Assembly (NCBI GenBank): GCA_951804985.1
Contig: OX638132.1
Span: 87,920,696-87,984,695, forward strand
Origin: Dryomyza anilis
Lineage: Eukaryota; Arthropoda; Insecta; Diptera; Dryomyzidae
Length of the DNA: 64,000 nt
Reading direction: 5' to 3'
This document shows, piece after piece, positions 53,849 through 64,000 of the stretch (position 1 is its first letter; every line of letters starts with the position of its first letter). Made by a program: the position numbers and the translations under genes. The notes beneath the pieces were generated by a model. The model did not search any database. It was not told the origin of the DNA and saw only the letters and a list, made by a program, of their open reading frames with translations.

Positions 53849-54524
53849 TTATACCCTACACTAAAAGTGAAAGGGTATATTCAGTTTGGTACGCCGTTTG
53901 TAACACCCATAAGGAAGCATCTCCGGTATGGAAAAGTATATATATTCTTGATCAGCATGACCACCTGAGTCGATTTAGCGATGTCCGTCTGTCTGTCTGT
54001 TGAAATCACGATAAGAGCTAGAGCAATGAAACTTTAGATTTAGATTACTTATATATCTAGCTGTCTGAACAAGATTGGCATGATCGGTCTATTGTGACCT
54101 GAGAACCGACCACTTATGTTCAAATACCTCGTTTAAAATTTATATCTGCAGATCAATTTTACTGTATACGTGCTTAGGAAAACTTTTTTTGGACAAATAT
54201 ATATTGACTCATGCTCAAATACATGAAAATAATGGTTTCCGGCGAAACGACTTGTGATTCCAAAAAAAAGAGGTGAAATTCGGTACACCTACCCATTTGT
54301 AAATATGGGTATCAAATGAATGGAAATTCTTCAGCGATTGAAAGTTTGTAATTATTTTCAGGATTCGTATACCCTGGTGACCTATATACCACTTTTAATA
54401 GTAACCACACATATGTGTAGGGTATTTATAGTCGGCTTAGACCGACTATAATTTTGATAATCCTAACTATCATACTAAAACCTACTTTAAAATTTCCCAT
54501 GTGATCTAACTTTCCCTACTGGTT
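53849..54524 (-). repeat. Dispersed repeat family D, copy 2
   Basis: Reverse orientation. Starts TATACCCTACACTAAAAGTG and ends CTTTCCCTACTGGTTTTT. Contains the hairpin TATAGTCGGCTTAGACCGAC TATA and the ATACCC/ACACATATGTGTAGGGT palindrome near 54400-54450. Identity to copies 1 and 3 is about 85-90 percent by eye. Confidence 0.8.
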
Positions 54525-54609
54525 TTTTGTTGTAATGTCTTCACTAATATGATAAAATTTTAAAACTGAGTAACTCTTGTAACATTATTCCAAAAATTAC
54601 TTTCGATAG

Positions 54610-54700
54610 TACAAGTAGAGTCGGCAGCTCTGTAGTTAGTGCGTTAGATTGCGAGACGAAAGGTCCCGGACGCACATGTTCCCGTAGCACAGGTAATACT
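54610..54700 (+). mobile_element. SINE family B, head fragment
   Basis: On the plus strand GTCGGCAGCTCTGTAGTTAG, TGCGTTAGATTGCGAGACGA and AAGGTCCCGG match the tRNA-like head of the family, without the body. It is degraded in the B box. Confidence 0.6.
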
Positions 54701-56900
54701 ACAGTGGTTCTACGTAAAGATGTGAAAATCGTTGTATCATTTCGAAACGAAACAACGAAAAGAATAGCCCGCCGGACCCTCTAGAACTTGACTCTATGAA
54801 ATTTATTTGTTCAATCACATAACCTCTTTAGGAATTATAATTAGGATATTTCAGAACTCTACAAACTACAAAATTATAATATTAGAATTTATCACACACA
54901 ACTGAAAAAAAATAAGAAATTAATGAAGTATCGAACCAAACCTTAGGATTTCTGTATTCAAAAATTCAGAATTAAAAAAAAAAATATAGTTGTTGATAAA
55001 TTATGGAGATTATGACCATTTAACAAATGGCAATTGTAATTCCCGCCTACGAAATTGAGACATATAGGGGTACTGTACGAGCATCTAATTTATCATTGCT
55101 TTAGTGTGATTTTCACCGAAAATACAATATTCTTAAACAGCTAAATTATAATTTTTAATAATGAATTCTCTCAAAATTAAACCTTCATAACGGCCTTTAA
55201 GCGATTCCAAGTTAAACAAACTATAAACATCCTTAATCTGACAACATGCACAGCAAACATCGCCAACAGATGTTGCTGGCATATGATACGTTTATCAACG
55301 AAATAATACCCGAACTAATCACTGGCATCACTACACCCGAAAATCATGTCAAAACCTAAACCTAAAACTAAAATAAAATCAGTATCCTTCAGCTGCCGGT
55401 GAATTCCACAAAGTTCGCACATCCTACCATTATTCATGTCTGCAAGATTGTACCTTGTAGATTACAATAATTACACGGTAATTAGAAGTTTGTCGTTGCA
55501 CACCGTCGCGTCTCGTCGCGCTCCCGCCTACGATACCACCCAACGTGGCAAGAAGTTTCAGTTACCGCGCCAATTACACACTGGTGGTGCCATGGTTCTA
55601 AACCAAAATTTACATTTAACCCCATCGAACCATGGCCCAACACCCACCTGTGTTTTTGGTTAAATCTTTTGACAAACTATCAACGCTGCACGCTTAAGTC
55701 AAAGGAGCCGCCACAAACATTTTCTAAGCATCGACGCCCTTCTGTAAAATGACTCCATTAACGGCGGAAATTTATTAAGCGAAACTTTATGCCTTTGTGT
55801 AGGTGTGAGAATATGTGTGTTTTTTTTATAATATATATATATATCATATATAGGAACATGTGTAGATATAGGTTTTTGTTGTCATGGTTAGTCGACGCTG
55901 TATTTAATGACGTGTAAAAATATTGCAGAGGTTTTGATTAGCTCCTCTTAAATTTGCGTATATTCTAAATGCATTGACTTTAATTCGACTTTTAAGCAAA
56001 CTTATGAACACATTGATTAGCAGCTCAATAGATATCCGTTGAAAATAACCCAGCAAACGAAATGGTTGTATAATACATAAATCGGTTCTCGAGAAAAACA
56101 TTATTTTCTATATTTGATCAAAATTTAAGAGGTTAAAAAAGTTTACTTCGGTCGGAAAAAAAGGAAAATGTACCCGTTGATGTTAGAGTTATATGAGGTA
56201 TTTTTGAAAATAAATGGTCGGGTCACAGGTCAGAATCGATAGCTCACGACTATTTGAAATATCAGACAGCGTATGTGCACCAAAACGCAAAAAACGAAAC
56301 CATAAATTCAATGAATAATTAGAATAATGTTGATTCCTTCGAACTCAATGTTCATTTTTTTTGGAACTTCTTGAATATCTAATCGTAAAAAAATGAATTA
56401 ATGTAGCTATTGTGAAATTAAACCATTGAAGCATATTTAATTTGATTTTACTTTTTATCTGAACGATTTATCGCACGGATAACGTAAGACTCATTTTTTT
56501 GTAACATAACAGTCCGAACATTGTTGCTTCTAAGGAACTAAAAAATAATGTTTCAGCGTAATTCAAATTTAATTAAGTATTTTCATTCTAAAGCATAATA
56601 AATATGCACTGCACGTTGAATAGACGACCAGAATAGCAGACTTTTTGAACAATATAAGGCAGCTTTAAATCTACTTCCAAATACTGTAACGAAACAGTCC
56701 ATTTTTAACGAACTCATAACTCCTAAACAACACAAGGCGTATGATAAATGTTATATATGAAGAAAATTATATAACAGAAGCATACCTTTAGATGTATGTA
56801 TAATAACATTAAAAAGTATTTAATTTATTGTGTTTTCAGAGCAATTTATGATGGATGTATGTAACATAAAAGTCTGTGTTTTGGTCCGTATGTATAAGTT
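54701..56900. other. Gene-empty stretch with one GC-richer island
   Basis: 55240-55800 is GC-richer (TCTCGTCGCGCTCCCGCC, CACTGGTGGTGCCATGG), but the 75-codon frame at 55436 has no recognised domain. 55826-55850 is a (TA)n run. 56180-56250 resembles a fragment of repeat family D (TATATGAGGTATTT, AATGGTCGGGTCACAGGTCA). Confidence 0.45.
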
Positions 56901-56903
56901 ATC

Positions 56904-57107
56904 TTTTTTTTTTTTTTTTTTTTTTTTTTGGAATATCTACTAAGATCCACAGCACTCAGACAGACTATATCCATTGTACTGTGAAATCTATTCCCTACAA
57001 TTTTGTGGTTAATATCACCACGAGCGCCCATGCCCAAGCCGGGATTCGAACCCGAGACCTTCAGAATGCAAGTCCAGCGCGCTACCTATGGACTGCTGAG
57101 GCCGGCT
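56904..57107 (-). mobile_element. tRNA-derived SINE, family A, young copy
   Basis: On the minus strand the tRNA-like head runs from GCCGGCCTCAGCAGTCCATA through TAGCGCGCTGG (A-box-like) to the B box GGTTCGAATCC. The body follows, then a poly(A) tail of about 25 (T run, 56904-56929). A perfect 13-bp target duplication, TGTATAAGTTATC, lies at 56891-56903 and 57108-57120. The A tail differs from the (ATT)n tail of family B, which implies different LINE partners. Confidence 0.92.
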
Positions 57108-57359
57108 TGTATAAGTTATCAATTACACACTAAAAAAAAAAAAATTTAGTCAATAGGACAGTTATTGATTCAATAGTATACCAAAAATAAATATTTTCAT
57201 ATAAACACAATAACAATTTAATAGTATTTAATAGTATTTTGTAGAATTTAATGGGATTTGTCTATTAAAATAATAATTCTATTGAATAATTTTCAAATCA
57301 AAAAAAACTATTGATTTATAGTACTTTTTCGCAGTGCATTGACCTAGCTCCTCTTCAAG

Positions 57360-57505
57360 TTTTACTCTATTCGTGATTTCACGTTATAGTTTGATCGTAG
57401 ATCGTGCGATTAAAGATCGAATTTTAAAAATTTTTTTACTCTATTCGTGATTTCACGTTATAGTTTGATCGTAGATCGTGCGATTAAAGATCGAATTTTA
57501 AAAAA
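57360..57505. repeat. Tandem repeat, two 74-77-bp units
   Basis: TTTACTCTATTCGTGATTTC to GATTAAAGATCGAATTTTAA is duplicated exactly. Confidence 0.9.
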
Positions 57506-57606
57506 TAAAGGTCTTTGGTTGAGAGATAATTTTTATTTTAAAAAAATAAAGGTCTTTGGTTCAAAGAAAATTTTTATTTTGAAAAGTAAAGATCTTTGGT
57601 TGATAG
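57504..57606. repeat. Tandem repeat, three units of about 36-41 bp
   Basis: Units read AAAATAAAGGTCTTTGGTT followed by about 20 bp. A fourth, decayed unit (ATAAAGGTCTTTGATCAATG) sits at 59288, beyond the TIR element, which therefore inserted into this array. Confidence 0.85.
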
Positions 57607-57608
57607 TT

Positions 57609-59274
57609 ATATCGTCACTATCATGCCAAAGGGGCGAATGTGCAATTTTTGATATTTGCGTTTTTTTACATTTTTGAATGTAGTTTATCCTGAAGTATGC
57701 TGTGCCAAAATCGCGTGTCATTTTGTTGGATATTTCTAACCACAAAAGACAAAACCAAAAGGGCGAATTTGAAAAATTGAAAATCTTGTCATGCCAAAAG
57801 GGCGAATCTTTTCGTTTTTTCGCCATAACTTTTTATTGGAATAAGATAAAATAGTGGTGTAAAGGCATTTATTGTTTGTATTCAAAGCACCTATCGAGCT
57901 GCATCATTAATTAAATATATTTTGACAAACATTAATTTGCAATTTGTTATTTACAGGAAAAAATGTTAGGCAAAATATTTTTAAATAATGATGCAGTTCG
58001 ATAGGTACTTTAAAAACAAACAATTAATACCTTTAAACTACTATTTTATCTTGCACCAATAATAAAATTAAAGCAAAAAAACGAAGAAATTGGAAATCTT
58101 GTCATGCCAAAAGTGCGAATCTTTTCATTTTTTGCTATAACTCTTTAATGGTACAAGATAAAGTAGTGATGTAAATGCATTTATTGTTTGTTTTTAAAGA
58201 ACCTATCGATCTGCATCATTAATTAAAAATATTTTGCCAAACATTAATTTGCCATTTGTTATTTGCAGGAAAAAATGTTAGGCAAAATATTTTTAAATAA
58301 TGATGCAGTTCGATAGGTACTTTAAAAACAAACAATTAATACCTCTTTACTACTATTTTATCTTGCACCAATAATAAAATTAGGCAAAAAAACGAAGAAA
58401 TTGGAAAAATTGAAAATCTTGTCATGCCAAAAGGGCGAATCTTTTCATTTTTTGCTATAACTCTTTAATGGTATAAGATAAAGTAGTGATTTAGAAGAAT
58501 TTATTGTTTGTTTTTAAAGCACCTTTCGAACTGCATCATTAATTAAAAATATTTTGCCAAACATTAATTTGCCATTTGTTATTTGCAGGAAAAAATGTTA
58601 CTCAAAATATTTTTAAATAATGATGCAGTTCGATAGTTACTTTAAAAACAAACAATTAATACCTCTTCACTACTATTTTATCTTGTACCATTAAAGAGTT
58701 ATGGCGAAAAAACGAAAAGTTTCGCCCTTTTGGCATGACAAGATTTTCAATTTTACCAATTTCTTAGTTTTTTTGCTTTAATTTTATTATTGGTTCAAGA
58801 TAAAATACTGGTGTAAAGGTATTAATTTTTTGTTTTTAAAGCACCTATCGATCTGCATCATTAATTAAAAATATTTTGCCAAACATTTTTTCCTGCAAAT
58901 AAAAAATGGCAAATTGACGTTTGTCAAAATATTTTTAATTAATGACGCTGAACGATAGATGCTTTGAATACAAACAATAAATGCCTTTACACGACTATTT
59001 TATCTTGTGCTAATAAAAAGTTATAGCATAAAAATCAAAAATATATACGTTTTGATCTGGATATAGCCTCACAAAATCCGTATTTATAATTCAGTAGGTT
59101 GTCCAAATTTAAAGATATTTTATATACGTTATAATAATTGACGAATAAACTAAAATAACAGAAAAAATTAAAAAAATATAAATTTTTATAATTTTTAAAG
59201 CACTTCAAACTTTAAAATTTCATTTCCCAACATTTAAATGCACATTCGCCCCTTTGGCATGACAGTGACGATAT
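57609..59274. mobile_element. TIR element with internal array of palindromic units
   Basis: Terminal inverted repeats of 36 bp with one mismatch (57609-57644 and 59239-59274; ATATCGTCACTATCATGCCA and AAAGGGGCGAATGTGCA). The interior holds three tandem units starting CTTGTCATGCCAAAA at 57785, 58098 and 58418 (313 and 320 bp apart). Each is itself palindromic, with ends reading GCCAAAAGGGCGAATCTTTT and inverted AAGTTTCGCCCTTTTGGC at about 58718-58742. A single-unit relative is at 41905-42405. No protein. Confidence 0.85.
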
Positions 59275-59339
59275 GAAAATCTTTATTATAAAGGTCTTTG
59301 ATCAATGATTGTTTGTAGACAGAAAATTTAGTTGGTTTC

Positions 59340-59940
59340 ATTTATAGGGAATTTTGTATTGCTACTTGGAGAAACATACAAATTTGTTGTGTTTTTTTTG
59401 TCGTCCAAACATTTTTTCAAACAATATTTTTTTCGAAAATTGTTGTTTCTGTCGCATATATATATATATTTTTGATAATGGTGATTTCGGTCATTGTGCT
59501 TTTTTTGTCGTCCAACATTTTTGTTTTTGTCGAATATTTTTTTTTTTGGAAAATGTTGATTTCGACCTTTGCGTTGTTTTTGTCGTCCAACATTTTTTAA
59601 CAAAAATATATATATTTTTCTATTTTTGTCGAACATTGTTGTTTTTGTATAATATTTTTTTTTGAAAATGGTTATTTCGACCATTGCGTCGTTTAGAGGT
59701 CTAATATTTTTTTTGAAATTTTTCGAACATTGTTGTTTTTGTGAATATTGTTTTTTTTTTATAAATTTACTTGTTTTTATCGTCAACATTTTTTTTTATT
59801 AAATTTTTTGTTCGAAATTTTTCGTGCACTGTTGTTTATGTCGAATATCTTTTCTTGAACTTTGTGATTTCGACAATTGCGTTGCTTTTGTCGTCCAAAT
59901 TTTTTTTTTACAATTTTGTTTACGAAAATTTTCAACTAAA
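59340..59940. repeat. T-rich minisatellite with TTTTTGTCGTCCAACATTTT motif
   Basis: About six degenerate units of 80-100 bp share TTTTTGTCGTCCAACATTTT, GTCGAATATTTTTTTT and ATTTCGACCATTGCGTC. Frames through it on both strands are artefacts of this composition. Confidence 0.8.
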
Positions 59941-60317
59941 CATTTTTTTTTTGATAAAAAAATTTAATTTTGGTTTTTAGATTTTATTTACAATTATACT
60001 AAAATTTTTAATTTTACCATCAGTCTGTGTTCCAGAAATATTGGGAGTTATCTGAAAAAACAACGCTTCTCAAATATCAGAGATATATTTTGTTAACCTT
60101 TATATGTATCTCTCGCTGTTCAACCGCAACCGACATTTTTTCAAAAATAATCGTTTCTCTCAGACCGCAAACGAAATTTTCAAAAATAAATATTTCTTTT
60201 GATTTTCTATTTTTTTGTTTTCTTTAATTCAGGAACCTACGAAAAGGTTAACTTTTATCACTAAGCTTTTGTTATGACAATGGAAAGAATATCAGAAACG
60301 AAAAAACTGCTATTGTC

Positions 60318-60462
60318 CGGAGCTCTCATCACTTAACTTAAAAACGATCGTCGTTGAAGCGATAGTCATAAAATGCTATCGTTTTTGCTTAAGTAAGACT
60401 ATCGTCTAAACGATATCGTTAGACGATTATCGTCATACGTGATTAGAGCCCGGATTAAACAA
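60318..60462. mobile_element. MITE with TCCGGGCTCTAATCAC ends
   Basis: Left TCCGGAGCTCTCATCAC and right GTGATTAGAGCCCGGAT are inverted with two or three mismatches. The inside has repeated ACGATA/TATCGT motifs that pair across the centre. About 145 bp. Confidence 0.75.
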
Positions 60463-60539
60463 TCGCGAACACTGCATATAAATGAATCGACTGTTTCTAT
60501 TTTTGCAATATAACTCCTACTTTTTATGTTTTTAGCGCC

Positions 60540-60780
60540 TTTTTGGTAAATGCTAATACTTTTTTTTCAAAATTATTTTTTTTCAAAATTATTTTTTTTC
60601 AATTTTTTTTTTCAACATTTTTTTTTCGAACACATTTTTTTCGATACAAAATTTTTTTTGGACAAAATTGTTCTTTTCTAATTTTTTTTTTTCAATTTAT
60701 TTTTTCTGTTATTTTTTGAATTAAATTTTTACAACACTTTTTCGAATTATTTTCTAAACATTTTTTTTTTGAAAAGTTCA
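60540..60780. repeat. T-rich low-complexity DNA
   Basis: Repeated TTTTTTTTCAAAATTATT and TTTTTTTCGAA motifs. It resembles 21985-22140 and 34930-35130. Confidence 0.8.
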
Positions 60781-61116
60781 TATTGCTTATTCATAAATAT
60801 TATGAACAAATTCATCAATATGACGATTCAAATTCATTGTATTAAATATTTTGTTCATATATATAATGAATGCATTCATTAATATGTCATTTAAATAACG
60901 GTGGTATCAATCTGATGAATCTGGTAGTTGGTGAAAAAATTCATAATATTTATTAATAAATTGATCATATTGATGAATATTTTTTTTGTGTAGGTACATA
61001 AATTATATCGGTACACAAAATAGTATTTCAACCAATATTTCGATTAAATAAACATGATACATATATTGAAAATTAGCAGTTCGGGAGTTATCTAAAAATA
61101 TATTGAAATTGTTTAT

Positions 61117-61530
61117 TTGTGTAATTTGAATTATATGTATTTTAAATTATTAATACTTTCAGCAAATCTTTGCAATATTTCGAATATTTATGAATATTTT
61201 ATGGAACATTTTGACAAGAAAGATATTGGAATTATTTCAAAAATAATTTCGCTGAACTACCTTGACTCTGCCAAAACATATTCATGGGTTATCGACAAAC
61301 CTAATTCTCGAACAAATTTAAAAGTTTAATGGGAATTCCAGTGTTTGCTGCATGACGTCAACGTAAAACAATGGCTGCCAAACGGAAGTTCTGCGATTAA
61401 CCGATGTCAAGCAAAACTGTTGTTGCGCAACGTTGAACGCGACAGAAACTTTGATGTAATTTACGATGATAATATTTTAGATTTTATGATGGGTAATAAA
61501 TGCGTTCAAACTTTCAACAAAACGATGTGA
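61117..61530 (+). pseudogene. Unrecognised interrupted reading frame
   Basis: A single frame of about 137 codons is interrupted by one TAA at 61327-61329 and ends at TGA 61528-61530. Before the stop it reads DKKDIGIISKIISLNYLDSA, then KTYSWVIDKPNSRTNLKV; after it WEFQCLLHDVNVKQWLPNG and later VERDRNFDVIYDDNILDFMM. Base and codon use look more protein-like than the flanking AT-rich DNA. A CTTTCAG acceptor-like site lies at 61153-61160. No domain is recognised. It could be a decayed exon or a transposon relic. Confidence 0.4.
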
Positions 61531-62925
61531 ATGCCACAATATAACATTGACAATTTGCTAATATTTATTTTAAACACGACACTTTAGCTAAAAACCAACT
61601 AATAGCATTAAAATGGAGCAAATTAGCGTACGTTGTAAATTGAACGACAACGTAAACGCATTACGCTTAAGTCGCACTTACGAGCAATTAAATTCCGTTT
61701 TTTTTTTCTATAATTATTATGCACAATTTATAATTATTATTTGCTAAATATTACATGGTCGACAGTTAGTTTTATTTCTGCTGCCAACTGGTGGGCTATG
61801 CATTCAGAATAACACTAATTTATCGCCATTATTACAAAATGCAACACTGTGGTAATGGGCGGCCATTTTAAATGACCAACATTTAAATGCAGTTGGCAAC
61901 GCAGTGGCGGCCATTTATACTACACTAATTCACGCATAAGTCAACACTCACACATATAGATAAAAACACACACGGACAACAACAGGTTGAATGCAGTTAA
62001 TTACAGTACTTAATTGCGTGAAAGTAACGTCGTTTTATGTAATAACAATAACGGTAGCTGTAACGCCGCGCCATTGCAAAATCATGGCCGGCAGACAATG
62101 GCGTCAGAAAAAATACAACGGAAAAAATTGCAGCAAAATTGCGGCGCTTCTCTGAAGTGTGGGTTGGTTGCCACCCAGTGACATCTATGCATACATGCAA
62201 CAGTGTAACAGTGTAACTAACATGTCCCAGCTCTGATGCATCGCATACGGACGCACGCAAATTGGTGACCGTGCCACAGGTCGCCAATTTGGCCCCCCCA
62301 AACAATGCCGGCCTAATTGGAGGCTATTTTTGGAATTAGAGTTGCACATTGTGGTCACATCCGTGGGTAGCTTAATGTCTGGTCATTTCAGGGCTGTAGC
62401 GGCGTATTTTGTGATTATGAGCGAAATAAAGCTGTCCATGTGGAGCTGACTGACCATGTGGTATGAGTACCGCACAAAGTGGTTGGATTTGTGAAAAATG
62501 TTCGATTCATTTGTTCGTTCGTTCTTTCGGTTGGCGAGTTGTTTGGCAATAACGGCATAATTAGTTTAATGTGAGGTTATGTGAAAAATTACAACAGTAC
62601 ACGAATAGAAAAGATTTGTTTGAATATGTTTGAATGTAATTAAAAAGTAATACGAAATTACCATACATGTATTAGGAATGAAGTTTAATTAAATTATAAT
62701 CGAAATTGAATTTATTTTTGTTCACGTGTAAACATTATATTGTCCAGTAGAATCTGTCAAATTTACCATAAATATGTTACAATACCAACATGAAATTTTA
62801 ATTGCATTTGAATAAACTATTTCTTGGCAATTTACTTGGTTAAAACTATGTTTCGAAACGCAGAAAATGCTAATCAAATCTAAATACAACCTATGTTCGC
62901 AACGCTTGTCTTATTTCGATAACTT
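61531..62925. other. Gene-empty, GC-richer stretch
   Basis: 61780-61920 has two GGCGGCCATTTA-type motifs. 62030-62480 is of near-balanced composition. The 102-codon minus frame at 61997 lacks a known domain. Confidence 0.4.
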
Positions 62926-62929
62926 ATCG

Positions 62930-63160
62930 ACTGACGACGTTGGCAACGTTGTGCAGCATTTTCTACCTACGCCATCTTTTGCCATCGTTTGAACATATTG
63001 ATGTTTAAAAACAAACAAAAAAGGAATTTGATTTAAATAAGTGTATTCTTGCAAGATTCTACTTGTATACGAAGTTGGCACTCGTTGAGCAGATTTTTCT
63101 ACCTACGTCTCGTCGTTGGAAGCATATAATTTTAAACATACTGATGTTTGAAAACAAACA
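62930..63160. repeat. Tandem repeat, units of about 137 bp
   Basis: ACGTTGGCAACGTTGTGCAGCATTTTCTACC to TGATGTTTAAAAACAAACAA recurs about 137 bp later (AGTTGGCACTCGTTGAGCAG, TTTTCTACCTACGTC, TGATGTTTGAAAACAAACAA). A third unit is at 63898-63990, beyond the family D insertion. Confidence 0.75.
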
Positions 63161-63161
63161 A

Positions 63162-63852
63162 AATCAGTTGGGAAGGTTAGATCACATGGGAAGGTTAGAT
63201 CACATGGGAAATTTTAAAGTAGGTGTTATTATGATAGTTAGGATTATCAAAATTATAGTCGGTCTGAGCCGACTATAAATACCCTACACATATGTGTAGT
63301 TACAAAATGGTCACCAGGGTATACGAATCCTGAAAATAACAACAAACTTTCAATCGCTGAAGAATTTCCATTAATTTGATACCCATATTTACAAATGGGT
63401 AGGTGTACCGAATTTCGATTTTGTTTTTGGGAACCACAAGTCGTTTCCGCGGAAAACATTAATTTCATGTATTTGAGCATGATGTCAATATATATTTGAC
63501 CAAAAAAGTTTACCTAAGCACGTATACAGTAAAATTGATCTATAGATGTACATTTTATGTGAGATATTTGAATATAAATGGTCAGATCACAGGTAACAAT
63601 GGACCGATCTCGATACAGCGTGGTATATAAGTAATCTAAATTATAAGTTTTATTCATCTAACTCTACAATTTTTTAAGTAGTAGGGATTTCAACAGACAG
63701 ACTGACTGACAGACAGACTGACATCGCTAAATCGACTCAGGAGGTCATGCTGATCAAGAATATATATACTTTTCCATACCGGAGATGCTTCCTTCTGGGT
63801 GTTACAAACGGCATACCAAACTGAATATACCCTTTCGCTCTTAGTGTATATA
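63162..63852 (+). repeat. Dispersed repeat family D, copy 3
   Basis: Same direction and layout as 8742-9416. An 18-bp piece GGGAAGGTTAGATCACAT is duplicated at its start. It contains the hairpin TATAGTCGGTCTGAGCCGAC TATA (63256-63279). It interrupts the local tandem repeat (62930-63990). Confidence 0.85.
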
Positions 63853-64000
63853 CAAGTGTATATTAGTGTATATACAAATTAATTCAAATGTAAATAAAGG
63901 TATTCTTGCAGCTCTCTTCTTGTATACAAAGTTGACACTCGTTGATCGGCATTTTCTGCGTACGTGTCTTTTGTTGTTCGTTGAGAAAACGTGTTCGCGT
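63853..64000. repeat. Third unit of the 137-bp tandem repeat
   Basis: GTATTCTTGCAGCTCTCTTC, TTGTATACAAAGTTGACACT and CGTTGATCGGCATTTTCTGC match the unit at about 63050-63100. It runs to the window edge. Confidence 0.7.

Noticed and set aside
55436..55663. 75-codon plus-strand frame in a GC-richer island
   Set aside because: No recognisable domain or signal; length expected by chance in such composition.
59328..59789. 153-codon minus-strand frame, K/N-rich
   Set aside because: It is the translation of the T-rich minisatellite.
59395..59930. CRISPR-like array
   Set aside because: Units are degenerate, T-rich and of unequal length with no unique spacers; eukaryotic context.
61997..62305. 102-codon minus-strand frame
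   Set aside because: No recognised family and no splice partners; kept only as part of the GC-richer stretch.

Overview
The window is AT-rich eukaryotic nuclear DNA from an insect, most likely a higher fly (Diptera). Three things point there: a spliced takeout/JHBP-type gene, a divergent insect ionotropic receptor, and a dense load of dipteran-style transposons (copia with a half-tRNA-type primer site, gypsy-type solo LTR, hAT, mariner-like MITEs, tRNA-derived SINEs, Helitron-like ends). The species cannot be named from the sequence. Only two host protein genes can be supported, both on the minus strand in the first 8.3 kb: a three-exon JHBP/takeout-family secreted protein (587-1532) and an intronless ionotropic-receptor-like gene (6586-8286). 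Nothing suggests that they act together.

Layout. 1-8.3 kb: a SINE, the JHBP gene, a gypsy-type solo LTR (2141-2629), an internally deleted non-LTR retrotransposon (about 3120-4408), repeat DNA with a near-perfect hairpin (4530-4691), then the receptor. 8.7-15.2 kb: a dispersed repeat, then a hAT-type element (9458-15213, perfect 8-bp target duplication) that has been invaded by a full-length copia element with two identical 145-bp LTRs (9623-14127) and carries a 5'-truncated non-LTR copy. 15-31 kb: scattered MITEs, SINEs and remnants in otherwise gene-empty sequence. Among them are two copies of a foldback MITE that carries the first codons of a mariner-type transposase. 31.7-34.9 kb: a layered structure of one TIR element, a 357-bp tandem duplication, a 1.25-kb foldback and a Helitron-like end.

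35-64 kb: more palindromic or TIR elements, two further Helitron/TIR copies, minisatellites, a TIR element with an internal array of palindromic units (57609-59274), a broken unrecognised reading frame (61117-61530), and three copies of an approximately 680-bp dispersed repeat. Between the repeats lie several somewhat GC-richer stretches without obvious ORFs (for example 24.5-26.3, 29.4-30.4, 43.2-44.5, 55.2-55.8 and 61.6-62.6 kb). They could be intronic or regulatory DNA, but the sequence alone does not prove it.

No new multi-gene system was found. The strongest oddities are structural: nested young insertions, foldback elements carrying a captured transposase start, a palindrome array inside a TIR element, and an unusually high number of long inverted repeats. 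Repeat boundaries given as approximate were set by eye from copy-to-copy matches within the window.
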